This document shows, in pieces, positions 45,848 through 56,188 of a stretch of DNA of 64,000 nucleotides; position 1 is the stretch's first letter, and every line of letters starts with the position of its first letter. The notes under the pieces are model-generated. The model did not search any database, was not told where the DNA came from, and saw only the letters and a list, made by a program, of their open reading frames with translations. The stretch is from Paludibacter sp. (GTDB taxonomy: Bacteria; Bacteroidota; Bacteroidia; Bacteroidales; Paludibacteraceae): contig JAQUWU010000014.1 of assembly GCA_028692715.1 (NCBI GenBank), positions 1 to 64,000 of the forward strand, in the 5' to 3' direction. Position numbers and translations under genes: made by a program.

Positions 45848-46815
45848 TTATTCAAAATTTGCATTTATATCATTTTCTTTAAGAATTTCTTTGAAACGAT
45901 CAACTTTATCAAGTTTTTTCATTTCAGGATATATCATATTAATAAGTTTTATCGCATCTGTTTTATAAGGAGACTTTTGTTTAAGGTATAAGTTATAAGC
46001 TTTACAGATATTATCCAGCCCTTTTTCATATTCAAATAAATCAAAGGCTTGTATTCTGCCCAACCCATAAAACACTTCAGGATTAAAACTATCCAATTGA
46101 GAAAGTGTATTGTAAGCATCAATGGCATTATTATATTCTTTTTTATATTCGTATGCAATAGCGATATTTTGCAGGGGCATAATTCCCAGTGGGTCAAGTT
46201 CAATTGATTTTTTGTAAGCAGTAATAGCAGCATCAAAGTTTTCCAGTCTGCGCTGACAGAGACCTATATTATCCCAAGCAAATGTAAAAACGGAATCTAT
46301 TTTAACCGCTTTTTCGAAATATTTCAACGCTGTTTTATAGTTTTCCTTTTTAAAGTATTTCAATCCTTTTGAATATTCTTTTATTGATTTAGGATTGTCT
46401 GAAACGGAATTTGGATTTTCTATATCATTGGAACCCAGTTTCTTTTTTAACGCTTCACAATTTTCCATCAAAAAACTTTCAATTTTATTATAATAGGTCA
46501 AATAGTCAGAAGAATTTTTGTTTGTATTTATAGTAATATTAATGGTGTCCTTCTTTGAACTTTCTTTGTTATCGGATAAGTTTATGTTCATTAGTTGACT
46601 TCCCAACTGATAAGCACCTGCCTGATCATCAATACATTTATGAACTTCTTTTGTAAACTCGGATTTGGATTTATTTCTTGAATCGATAGTATCAATACAG
46701 TTACAGGCGTTGTCTGATAATTCCTTCAAAATACATCTGTCTTGGTAATTTTTTTATGAGCCAATGCTATTGTAGGCAAACAGAAAATGAATATAAAAAC
46801 GAATAATTTCTTCAT
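45848..46815 (-). pseudogene. Periplasmic TPR protein, frameshifted in an A7 tract
   Basis: The main frame (45848-46729) encodes three to four tetratricopeptide repeats (SIKEYSKGLKYFKKENYKTA, FTFAWDNIGLCQRRLENFDAA, IMPLQNIAIAYEYKKEYNNA, PEVFYGLGRI) but has only a TTG start. Just upstream, ATG 46813-46815 begins a perfect signal peptide (MKKLFVFIFIFCLPTIALA) that stops after HKKITKTDVF. The two frames meet at a run of seven A (mRNA strand; plus-strand T7 at 46749-46755). With eight A the protein would be a continuous 322 residues (ALAHKKNYQDRCILKELSDN). It may be phase-variable, decayed or a sequencing error. A likely scaffold protein; it follows the GNAT gene. Confidence 0.8.
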
Positions 46816-46844
46816 AAAAATTATAGTTGATATTTGATAGTTTT

Positions 46845-47285
46845 TTAAATTGATGACGCTAAAACCTTACGCATTTTAAAATGAGCTATATTTATTTCAA
46901 AAAATTGTTCGCTGATTATCTTATACCCTAGTTTTTGGTAAAATTCTACAGCTGTACTTCGGGCATGTAACTCAATAATCTTAAAATTATTGCTTAAAGC
47001 CCAATTCTCTGAAAAATTTACCATTTTACTGCCAACTTTCTTCGACCTACTATTTTGATCTACAGCTACTTGTCGCATTTTTAAGGTTTCATCACCGATA
47101 AATGAAAGTATTAATACGCCAATCAGAATTTCATCTTGAAAAGCACCAATATGAACATCAGAGACTTCCTTATCCAGATTTTCGTCGTATAGATTCATTC
47201 CTAAAGGTTTTCGGAGTACCCTGTCGCGTAATTCTAATTCCAATCGATAATCTTCTGAATTATACGATATTATTTTTACTTCCAT
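46845..47285 (-). CDS. GNAT-family N-acetyltransferase
   Basis: This 146-residue single-domain GNAT enzyme has the acyl-CoA loop region VAVDQNSRSKKVGSKMVNFSENWA (Q/RxxGxG/A-like) and the C-terminal ARSTAVEFYQKLGYKIISEQF. It resembles the ElaA-like group. It transfers an acetyl group to an unknown amine, perhaps a small molecule or protein N-terminus. It lies 30 bp upstream of the TPR gene in the same direction. Confidence 0.83.
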   Translation of the reverse strand: MEVKIISYNSEDYRLELELRDRVLRKPLGMNLYDENLDKEVSDVHIGAFQDEILIGVLILSFIGDETLKMRQVAVDQNSRSKKVGSKMVNFSENWALSNNFKIIELHARSTAVEFYQKLGYKIISEQFFEINIAHFKMRKVLASSI

Positions 47286-47330
47286 TTTAAAATTTTATAT
47301 AAAAGTTTTTTGTACATGACAAAAAATAAA

Positions 47331-47351
47331 ACCTGCTTGCAGCAGGCAGGT
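47331..47351. repeat. Short palindrome related to the hairpin of the 285-bp repeat
   Basis: CCTGCTTGCAGCAGGCAGG is close to the CCTGTCTGCGACAGGCAGG hairpin inside repeat copies A and B. It stands alone here without the rest of the element, downstream of the efflux operon. Confidence 0.55.
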
Positions 47352-47453
47352 TCCATTTCCTTTTTTTAATTTTGAAATACGACTTCCGAATAGCTATCGG
47401 GATTAAATTCTATTACTTAATTAACAATTATAATGACATAATTAATATGCTAA

Positions 47454-48575
47454 CTATTCGATATTGATATTATACGCCCCTTTAATTAACACTTTAGGAA
47501 CATCCACTTTATTCAGGATTTCTACATTTCCATTCATTAGGCGACCTTTTTCGATCTTTATTTTATTTAAATAATAATTTTTATCATCTTCTTTTGCAAG
47601 GGATAAGATATAACTGTTTCCCTCTGATTTTAATATTGCTTCTTCTGAAATAGCACTAACAATATCCGACTTTGTGTGAATCTCTATTTCGGCATAAGCA
47701 TTATTTACAAAATTTGCACTTTTCATATCATTTATTGTAGCAAAACATTGAACTGTTTTTGATACATCATCCACCGTTTTTCCAATTGTGTTTAAAGTGG
47801 CATTATAAGTTTGGTTTGTGTTATCGGATAATTTGAAAATAACTTTTTGTCCCGGACTCAATTTGGTTATATCTTTTTCGAATACGGATAATTTTAACTG
47901 AAGTTGTTGAACATCTATCACTTCTGCCAAATTAGTTTGCTGATCGGCATGTTGCCCAATCGACACATTAATCTGGGAGACAAAGCCGGATATTGGCGAT
48001 TTAACCTGAAAAGATTGTTTAAACTCTGCAGTTTCAATTGTTGATGCATCTAAGCCAATATATTGAAGTTTCATTTTAAGAGCAGAATACTTAGCATTCA
48101 GGCTTTTATATTCACTTTCGGCAGAAATCAATTCCTTTTCAGATCCGATATTTTCTTTGTACAGCGACTTAATTCTTTCGTATTCGGATTTTACCCGTTT
48201 TAGTTGACTGGCTGTTTCTGCAAAATCGCGTTGAAGTTCAATAAATTCATTTCCGGTAAGTTCGAAAAGCGCCTGACCTTTTGTAACTCTTTGTCCTGCA
48301 GATATATAAATTTTTTGCACTAAACCGGACACAGAAGGACTAATTTGAGCTACGCCTGTGGATTTAGAAACAATACTTCCATTGCACTTGATAACTTCAT
48401 CGAAAGCAATTTTCTGAATTTCGCCAAATGACATTTTATTTGATTCGTATTGTGTGCGGGAAATTTCTATATAATGACCTTCGGTTTGCGAATTTTCATC
48501 ACTTTTGGTATTTTTTCCGCAGGAAGTCATTAGCACCGCGGTTATAATGATAGAAATGAATAATTTTGAGTTCAT
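47454..48575 (-). CDS. Efflux RND periplasmic adaptor (membrane fusion protein), CusB/CzcB type
   Basis: The 373-residue lipoprotein (lipobox LMTSC, Cys19) has the usual adaptor layout: a barrel-sandwich/lipoyl region (GLVQKIYISAGQRVTKGQALFEL), a helical hairpin (about 110-170), the second lipoyl half (QVKSPISGFVSQINVSIGQH) and a beta-barrel (LSVFEKDITKLSPGQKVIFKL). It bridges the inner-membrane pump to the outer-membrane channel for export of divalent or monovalent metal ions. It follows the pump gene by 12 bp. If the pump frame is closed, this gene alone cannot make a functional system. Confidence 0.92.
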   Translation of the reverse strand: MNSKLFISIIITAVLMTSCGKNTKSDENSQTEGHYIEISRTQYESNKMSFGEIQKIAFDEVIKCNGSIVSKSTGVAQISPSVSGLVQKIYISAGQRVTKGQALFELTGNEFIELQRDFAETASQLKRVKSEYERIKSLYKENIGSEKELISAESEYKSLNAKYSALKMKLQYIGLDASTIETAEFKQSFQVKSPISGFVSQINVSIGQHADQQTNLAEVIDVQQLQLKLSVFEKDITKLSPGQKVIFKLSDNTNQTYNATLNTIGKTVDDVSKTVQCFATINDMKSANFVNNAYAEIEIHTKSDIVSAISEEAILKSEGNSYILSLAKEDDKNYYLNKIKIEKGRLMNGNVEILNKVDVPKVLIKGAYNINIE

Positions 48576-48587
48576 ATACCTGTTTTA

Positions 48588-51500
48588 TTAATTTGATAAA
48601 TATATTTGATCTAGTAATATTTTATTGTATTCTAATACGTTATTTAGATAATCAAGTTTAATTTGCATAGCATTTTCGTAGCTGTAAACAAATTTAAAAA
48701 GATCAATTTCTCCACGTTGAAAACTAGTAACAGTAGCTCTCAAGATTTCATCGTAAAGCTGCTTGCCCGAACGATTATAATTATCAATAAGTTCTTTATA
48801 TTTAAAGGCTTCCAGTTTATAACCTTCAAATTTCATATTGAGTAAATTCAGTTCATTTTGAGTGAGTAATTGTTGTGCATTGAGAGCTAATTTAGCCGAT
48901 TTAATTCGCGCTTTATCACCCCAGAAAAATAAGGGAACTGCGACACCAACCTCAAAACCGTTGTAAAATTTAGCATTTGAGTAGCTGTTAGTTCCTCTAA
49001 AATAATTCAATGAAATATCCGGCAAAAGCTTGTTTCGCTCAATATTCAATGCTGCTTCGCCCGATTTATCATTTAATTTCAGAAGACCAACAAACGGAGT
49101 TGAACTTGCATTAATAACATCAATATTTGCAATGTCAATGTCAGTAGCTACATCAAATGAATCTTCTGAATTCATAAGCGTTTTGAGCTTTTGGTACGAT
49201 TGTTCGATACTATATTTCACACTCTTTAAACTAACGCTAATCTGTTGTCGTTTTGCCTTAATATTCAATAGGTCGAGTTGACTGAAATCGCCCAGATTTC
49301 GTTTTATTTCAGCATTTGACTGTAATTTATCATATAAACTGTCAATAGCTTCATAAATTCTTTCTTTATTGCTAAAATGTTGAAGTTCATAATAGATGAA
49401 TGAAATATTTTTTTTCAAATTTTGTTTTTGGATTTCCAGGTTCATTTCAGCTTTTGAAACGTCTATTTTTTTTGCTTTATATTCAGCACCATACAAAGTC
49501 GGAAAACTAAAATTCTGATTCACACTCCAAACCTTAAGCGGATATCCATTTTCAGCTATATTGTTTTCGTCGACACCGTAACTTACGCCCATTTTATCAA
49601 ATGCAAAAGCAGTTGTTTTCAACACTTTACTCTCCTCTACTTTCAAAGAATACGCTTTAATTTCTTTATTATTTATCAGTGCAATTTGAATCACTTCGTT
49701 TAAATTCAATTTATTTTGCTGAGCAAAAACTGAGGTCAATGGAAAAAGCAATAAGAATAATAACAGCAATGTATTTGAGCGAATTATTTTAAAAGGGAAA
49801 AATTTGACTCCTTTTATATTATTAAATATCACATACATAAGTGGCAATGCAATCATGGTAAGCATGGTGGAAGTAACCAGTCCGCCAATGACAACTGTTG
49901 CCAACGGACGTTGAACCTCTGCTCCTGCCCCAGTAGAAATAGCCATAGGTAAAAATCCCATTGCAGCAGCAGCGGCTGTAAGCATAACCGGACGTAAGCG
50001 GTCTTTTGTTCCGGTCATTATCAATTCTTTCATATTTGTCATACCACCATGCTGTAATTCTTTCAAATGTTCAATTAACACAATGCCATTAAGTACTGCA
50101 ATACCAAAAAGGGCAATAAAACCAACACCAGCAGAAACACTAAATGGTAATCCTCTAATCCATAAAAACACGACTCCACCAACTGTTGCTAAAGGAATGG
50201 CCGTAAAAATCAAGATGGCATCTTTCAAGGATTTAAAAGCGAAATGTAGAAAGATAAAAATCAATAAAAGGGCTATTGGTACAGCAAGCATCAGTCTGTT
50301 GGTAGCATTTTGAAGATTTTCGAACTGTCCACCATAAGTTATATAATTCCCAGGTTTTAACGTTATATTCTTAGAAATAACCGATTGAATATCTTCCACA
50401 ACCGATTGTAAATCACGGTTTCGGGCATTAACACTAACTACTACTCTACGTTGAGTATTTTCCCTTGAAATTTTTGCAGGACCAACAGCATATTGAATAT
50501 CGGCAAGTTCTTCGAAAGGAACCTGTTGCCCATTTTTTAGTGGTACATAAAGTTGTTTAATGTCTTCGATATCGGTTCTGCTTTGTTTTTGAAATCGCAT
50601 CACCATATCAAATCTTTTTTCACCTTCGAAAACAACGCCTGCTACCTCACCTCCAAAAGCGGTTGATAAATAATTATTTAACGTTTTAATATCCAATCCA
50701 TAATGAGCTACTTTCTGACGATTATACTCAATTTTTATTTGTGGAAGTCCGGCCGTTTTTTCAAGAATCACATCTCCGGCTCCCGGAACATCCGAAATTA
50801 AGTTTTTAATTTCAAGGGCTTTCTGATTAATATAATCAAGATTGTCACCAAATATTTTAATCGCAATATCCGAACGAACACCTGTTATTAATTCATTGAA
50901 ACGCATTTCGATGGGTTGTGTAAATTCATATTCGACACCAGGAATTACCGATAAGGCTTCTTTAAACTTTTCGGCTAATTCATCCTTCGATTTTGCATTT
51001 ACCCATGTATCACGTGGCTTTAGTTTAATAATCATATCAATTTCTTCCATCGACATGGGGTCGGTTGGGACTTCAGCAGCTCCTATTCTACATACTATTT
51101 GATCTACTTCAGGGAATTTATCGATGAGGATATTTTCCATTTGAGTAGTCATTTCAACCGTTTTACTGAGAGAGGTACCGGTTTTTAGTACAGGTTGAAT
51201 TACAAAATCACCTTCGTCGAGTGTTGGAACAAATTCACCACCAATACGAGTAAACAAAAACACAGTAAAAACTAAAGATACTACTGCAGCTCCCAATACA
51301 ATGCGCTTATTATTATACGACCATTTTATAACAGGAGAATAACTGTTATAGGCCACCTTCATTATCCAATCGGAAATATTTCGTTTCGTTTTCTTTTCGG
51401 GTTTTAAAAAGAGAGATGCTGCTACAGGCAACCAAGTCAACCCTAAAATCATAGCTCCAACAATTGCAAATGAAAAAGAAAGTGCCATTGGGCGGAACAT

Positions 51501-52929
51501 TTTACCTTCAACTCCGCTTAAGGATAAAATAGGAATAAATACAATAAGAATAATAACCTGACCAAAAATTGCAGATTTCATCATTTTAGATGCACCCTGA
51601 AAAGAGATTCGATCCATTAATGTTTGCTTAACTTCTCTCGGTGAACCTAAAATTTCATTTTTCTGAACAGTTATCCGCAAAGCTATAAATTCGACTATAA
51701 TAACCGCCCCATCTATTATTATCCCAAAGTCGAGTGCTCCCAAACTCATTAAATTTGCATCAATTCCAAAAAAGTACATCATTGTTATGGTGAATAATAA
51801 TGCCAACGGAATCATTGAAGCTATCACTAATGCAGACCTTAGATTTCCAAGTAATAAAATGACCGTTAGCATCACTATTATTGCTCCCAAAATAAGATTT
51901 TCGGCAACAGTAAACGATGTTTTGGATATGAGTTCACTACGTTCCAGAATTGGATTAATGTAAACTCCTTCGGGTAGATTTTTCTGTATTTCGGTAACAC
52001 GTTTTTTTACTTCGTCAATAACTTCTTTTGAATTAGCGTTTTTAAGCATCATTATTTGCCCTAACACTGTTTCGCCTTTTCCATTGGAAGTTATTGCACC
52101 AAACCTATTAGCGTAACCAAATTTCACATCCGCAATATCTTTAAGCAATATAGGAACGTCAGAATTAGTAGCAACAACAATATTTTCGATATCAGAAAGG
52201 GATTTTACCTGACCATCGCCACGGATAAAATAACTTTGATTCGTTTTTTCAATGTATGCACCGCCAGAAATACTGTTGTTTGACTCAATAGCATTAAAAA
52301 CATCCATCAACGTGAGATTCATTCCTTTAAGACGAGTAGGGTTTATGGCTATTTCGTATTGTTTCAAATAGCCCCCCCCAACTGTTAATTTCTACAACAC
52401 CATTAATGCCAGATAACCTACGTTTTACCACCCAATCCTGAATGGTTCTTAAATCCATGGCTGAATACTTGCCTTCGTAACCCGGTTTAATATCTAGCGT
52501 ATACTGATAAATTTCACCTAAACCAGTCGTTATAGGTCCCATTTCGGGCACACCAAAACCTTCAGGAATATTGGCAGAAGCACTTTTTATTTTTTCGGCG
52601 ATCAATTGGCGTGGCAAGTATGTGCCAATATTCTCTTTAAAAACGACTGTCACTACTGAAAGTCCAAATTTTGAAATTGATCGAATTTCTTCCACTCCGG
52701 GTAAATTCGCCATTTCCATTTCAACGGGTGCTGTAATAAACTGTTCGATTTCCTGTGTGGATAAATTTCCGGAAGTAGTAATTACCTGAACCTGATTATT
52801 TGTTATGTCGGGTACGGCACCTACAGGAATCTTATATACTGAATATAAGCCAAATCCAGCTATTGTTAAAGTAAAAAGAATTACTATAAGTTTATTTTTA
52901 ATGCTAAAATCCAATATTTTATCTAACAT
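48588..52929 (-). pseudogene. CzcA/CusA-type RND metal pump fused to a TolC-like channel, frameshifted in a G8 tract
   Basis: Two overlapping frames form one 1446-residue protein. The first (52327-52929) gives the CusA/CzcA N-terminus (MLDKILDFSIKNKLIVILF, PVGAVPDITNNQVQV). The second (48588 to about 52370) resumes with YLKQYEIAINPTRLKGM and holds the rest of the pump, including the charged helix LGALDFGIIIDGAVIIVE. The joint is a run of eight G (plus-strand C8 at 52372-52379); with seven G the frame continues SWGGYLKQYEIA. After the pump (about residue 1045) comes an internal signal-like segment (LLLLFLLLFPLTSVFAQQ) and a TolC-family channel domain to the end. The adaptor gene follows. Confidence 0.88.
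52372..52379. repeat. C8/G8 homopolymer at the pump frameshift
   Basis: Eight C on the plus strand (G8 in the mRNA) sit exactly where the two pump frames meet. Losing one base restores the family sequence SWGGYLKQYEI. Long G tracts of this kind are typical slippage sites. Confidence 0.9.
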
Positions 52930-53754
52930 ATATTCACTGTTTTATAGAATTTCAAATACAAATATACATTTATTCCAACAATACCGGCTTATACATTCGC
53001 TAAAAATAGTGTAATTAGTTCTGATGACCATTGGTTTGTAATTGAATGCGGATTTCATTTTTCAAAGAGTTAAGTTAAATTAGACGATGTATTTAGAAGC
53101 AATTACGGATTATCATAAGGACTCTTCTGTAATTGATCCATTCATCAACTGTAGGACGTGATAGCGTTCTAAAGTAGTTATAGAGCTTCCGACAGACATT
53201 ATTTAAATTAGTTCACCGGCATTTATTTAACTAAAAATAAAAGATGTATTAATTTCTGTGAAGATATATGATTAATATTTACATTGGGAATAAATTTATA
53301 CTAAATCACCAACAAAATATCAACAAATAAGTATATATGTTAATTTAAAATAATAGAAAAAACATAAATCGAAGCAATAAAAGATAAAACCCGATACAAG
53401 AATAAATCTCGTATCGGGTTATCATAGTTAAGGTTATAGAAAGACTGGATAATTTGCAAGAGTTCAATTAGTCACTATTACTATACTAAAGAAGATTACT
53501 AAATGATTAACTATTTAAGCTTGTGAATTCGTTTTTTTGTAGAATACAACAATTTAAAATCCTTGTCTAAACTTGCTGCAAAAGTAGATGTTTGAAAACG
53601 TATTTTTGTACACGATTATAATATACTACACATTTTACTGTTCGAAAACGAATGCAATAAAAAAGGCATAATACTCTTATTTAAAATTCATTAAATGATA
53701 ATTGTAACAAAACAACTGCAAAACTTAACACTTTTAGAAAATTTTAAAGTTCTA
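52930..53754. other. 825-bp non-coding gap between efflux operon and AraC-type gene
   Basis: AT-rich sequence without a supported gene. It contains the upstream region of the efflux operon and one hairpin (53389-53421). A 24-codon frame around 53085-53160 has no recognised match and no support. I see no metal-regulator site that I could name. Confidence 0.4.
53389..53421. terminator. Hairpin in the AraC-gene downstream region
   Basis: AACCCGATAC / GTATCGGGTT with extended pairing and a short loop; T-rich sequence follows on the minus strand. It may end the leftward AraC-type transcript, whose stop is ~330 bp away. Confidence 0.6.
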
Positions 53755-54876
53755 TTAAAAAGTTTTTTGTTTTTGTCGGTATTGAGAGGGAGTAAGTTGA
53801 GTGTATTTTTTAAAAGCTTTGTTAAAACTACTTTTTGATCCAAAACCACATTCGAAGCCAAGCGCTTCTATTGTTAATTTTTCGGAATGATCTGATTCTA
53901 AAAGTTTTTTCGATTCTTCAATTCGGTACTCGTTTATATAATCCGAAAAGTTTTTTTTCAATTTATTGTTTAATACATTGGATATTTGGTGAATACTAAT
54001 TTCTGTTTGATCGGATATAAATTGAAGATTACAATCTTCATTCAGAAAGGGTTTTTGTAACTCCATATATTCTGTAAGTGTATTCAAATAAGTATCAGCT
54101 AAATAATTATCTATTTTTAGTGTTGGCTCACCATTTTTAAATTTGCTTACAGTTTCCGTCGAAAAGATTCCGTTACTCCATGTCGATTTTGAAAAAATAT
54201 ACAGGAATTGAATATTCATAGCTAACTCGCCAATGATAATATTTGCTCTTTCGTTTGCAAAATAAAAACATAATGGTGCAGATATCAGTACAAAAGCAAT
54301 ATTCATTATCAAAAATAATTTCATCCAACTAATATCCAGTGACACATTATCTATCACAACTTTAGGACTTATCTTCAGTTGTTTTTTAACCATAAAATAA
54401 CAAATTATAAGATAGATCGGAATCTGAGTATAAAGTACTATATTTAAAACGTTGGTTTCCAATGTCCCTGTTGAAAAATCTTTAATAAACCATGCAATTC
54501 TCTCCGATTGTGACAAAGACAATATATATATATTAAAAATAATAAAGGGAATAGTAGGAATTAAATGAAGTAGCATCTTCCATTGAAAAAATACCGGCGA
54601 CCGATTCAAGATAGCAAGTATATATAAATACAAACTTGGCGCCATTAATAACAAAAATATACCATCAATCGGTATATAATGATTCAAGGCAGAATAATTC
54701 CCATCAATAAGAGCAGAATAACGGAAAGACACCAAAAATGAATAGATACTCATCAACAGAAATAAAGTAGCTATGATAGTATTTGCTTTTCTGGTAGGTG
54801 ATTTTTTTATCAATAACATGATGTACAATAGCAGAAAATTTAAAGCTGAAGCTATTGTAATATATTTTAGTAACAT
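53755..54876 (-). CDS. Membrane-bound AraC-family regulator
   Basis: The 373-residue protein has about seven predicted transmembrane helices in residues 1-230 (LNFLLLYIMLLI, IDGIFLLLMAPSLYLYILAIL, LIPTIPFIIFNIYIL and others). A C-terminal AraC HTH_18 domain (about 270-373: ISDQTEISIHQISNVLNNKLKKNFSDYINEYRIEESKKLL, then LGFECGFGSKSSFNKAFKKYTQLTPSQYR) follows. This 7TM-plus-AraC layout is common in Bacteroidota and should pass a membrane signal straight to DNA. Its target is unknown; the nearby metal efflux operon is a possible one but there is no direct evidence. Confidence 0.87.
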   Translation of the reverse strand: MLLKYITIASALNFLLLYIMLLIKKSPTRKANTIIATLFLLMSIYSFLVSFRYSALIDGNYSALNHYIPIDGIFLLLMAPSLYLYILAILNRSPVFFQWKMLLHLIPTIPFIIFNIYILSLSQSERIAWFIKDFSTGTLETNVLNIVLYTQIPIYLIICYFMVKKQLKISPKVVIDNVSLDISWMKLFLIMNIAFVLISAPLCFYFANERANIIIGELAMNIQFLYIFSKSTWSNGIFSTETVSKFKNGEPTLKIDNYLADTYLNTLTEYMELQKPFLNEDCNLQFISDQTEISIHQISNVLNNKLKKNFSDYINEYRIEESKKLLESDHSEKLTIEALGFECGFGSKSSFNKAFKKYTQLTPSQYRQKQKTF

Positions 54877-55006
54877 TTTTAAGTTTTTCTATAGTTATAT
54901 GCAAAGAAAACAAAAAATAACTAGAATAATCACTTATCAATTAACTTTAACATATCATTTCGTTATTCACAAAAATAAAAAGTAAAGCGACAAAAGATGT
55001 TTTTTG

Positions 55007-55014
55007 TATCTTTG
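55007..55014 (+). promoter_or_regulatory. Promoter -7 box of lipA
   Basis: TATCTTTG matches TAnnTTTG, 21 bp before the ATG at 55036, so the leader would be only about 15 nt. Confidence 0.55.
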
Positions 55015-55035
55015 TAACTTCAAACAAAAAAATCT

Positions 55036-55881
55036 ATGACATATATAAAAAAGCCCGAGTGGCTCAAAACAAAAATGCAGGCAAATGCTCAGTTTACACA
55101 TGTTAGCAAAGTAGTGTCTGAGCATAACTTACATACAATTTGCTCCAGTGGTCGTTGTCCTAACATGAGTGAATGCTGGAATAAAGGAACAGCAACTTTT
55201 ATGATTCTAGGTGAAATTTGTACGCGCTCGTGCAAATTTTGCAACACTTTATCAGGTCATCCACTCCCACCCGACCCCAACGAGCCAGAAAAACTGGCTG
55301 AATCTATAAAATTAATGAATCTGAAACATGCTGTAGTTACGTCGGTTGACAGGGATGATTTACCTGACGGAGGTGCTGCTCATTGGGGAGCGTCAATTCG
55401 GGCAATAAAAAAAGTGAATCCGGACACTACAATAGAAGTCCTGATACCTGATTTCGATGGAAAAACCGAATTAATTGACTTGATAATTGCCGAAAAGCCC
55501 AATATCATTTCTCACAATTTAGAAACTGTTCGCCGTCTTACGCCACAGATTAGGACTAAAGCAAAGTATGATAACAGCTTGAAAGTGCTTGAATATATCG
55601 CATCACAAAATGTAGTTGCAAAAACAGGTATTATGCTTGGATTAGGCGAAACCGAAGAAGAAATTTTGCAGCTTATGGATGATGCATTAGCAACTGGGTG
55701 TTCCATAATTACAATAGGTCAATATATGCAACCTTCACGCAAGAATATTGCTGTAAGTGAATATATTACACCAGAAAAATTTGAAGAATACAAACAAATC
55801 GGATTAAAAAAAGGATTCCGTCATGTAGAAAGTGCTCCATTGGTACGCTCTTCCTATTGTGCAGAGAAACATGTGTTGTAA
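55036..55881 (+). CDS. lipA: Lipoyl synthase
   Basis: LipA inserts two sulfur atoms into protein-bound octanoyl groups. Both [4Fe-4S] motifs are intact in this 281-residue protein: the auxiliary cluster C36, C41 and C47 (CSSGRCPNMSEC) and the radical SAM cluster C62, C66 and C69 (CTRSCKFC). The C-terminal VESAPLVRSSYCAEKH carries the conserved Ser that ligates the auxiliary cluster. No lipB or dehydrogenase genes are adjacent. Confidence 0.97.
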   Translation: MTYIKKPEWLKTKMQANAQFTHVSKVVSEHNLHTICSSGRCPNMSECWNKGTATFMILGEICTRSCKFCNTLSGHPLPPDPNEPEKLAESIKLMNLKHAVVTSVDRDDLPDGGAAHWGASIRAIKKVNPDTTIEVLIPDFDGKTELIDLIIAEKPNIISHNLETVRRLTPQIRTKAKYDNSLKVLEYIASQNVVAKTGIMLGLGETEEEILQLMDDALATGCSIITIGQYMQPSRKNIAVSEYITPEKFEEYKQIGLKKGFRHVESAPLVRSSYCAEKHVL

Positions 55882-55886
55882 AAAAA

Positions 55887-55904
55887 ACTCCCCAAAAGGG
55901 GAGT
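55887..55904. terminator. Hairpin after lipA
   Basis: ACTCCCC-AAAA-GGGGAGT starts six bases after the lipA stop. It lacks a T tail on the plus strand; an A run before it would act as a T tail on the opposite strand. Confidence 0.5.
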
Positions 55905-56188
55905 AAAGTTTGGCAACTACTCAGGGCACACAGAAAACACCGAATTTACAGAACATATTTTTTTTATTGAGTATTATATATGCTATTTTATAATACTAAG
56001 TTTATTGTTTCTATTGGGTTTCTTGAAAAATTCTAAATTGTTTAAGTTTATAAAAGTAACACCTAACAGTGTTTTCACAGGAAAACCAGTTGTTCCGTTT
56101 TTTCCGGTTAATCCGTGTGCTAATTAGTAACAAAATTTGAGCAATTTTTAAATTAATAATTATTTGCTTTTATGTTATATGAACGGAT
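55905..56188. other. Gap between lipA and the methyltransferase gene
   Basis: About 285 bp between convergent genes, with no further gene, hairpin with T tail, or repeat that I can see. Confidence 0.4.

Noticed and set aside
45949..46236. 95-codon frame on the same strand as the TPR gene
   Set aside because: Shadow frame inside the TPR coding region; TPR motifs are in the other frame.
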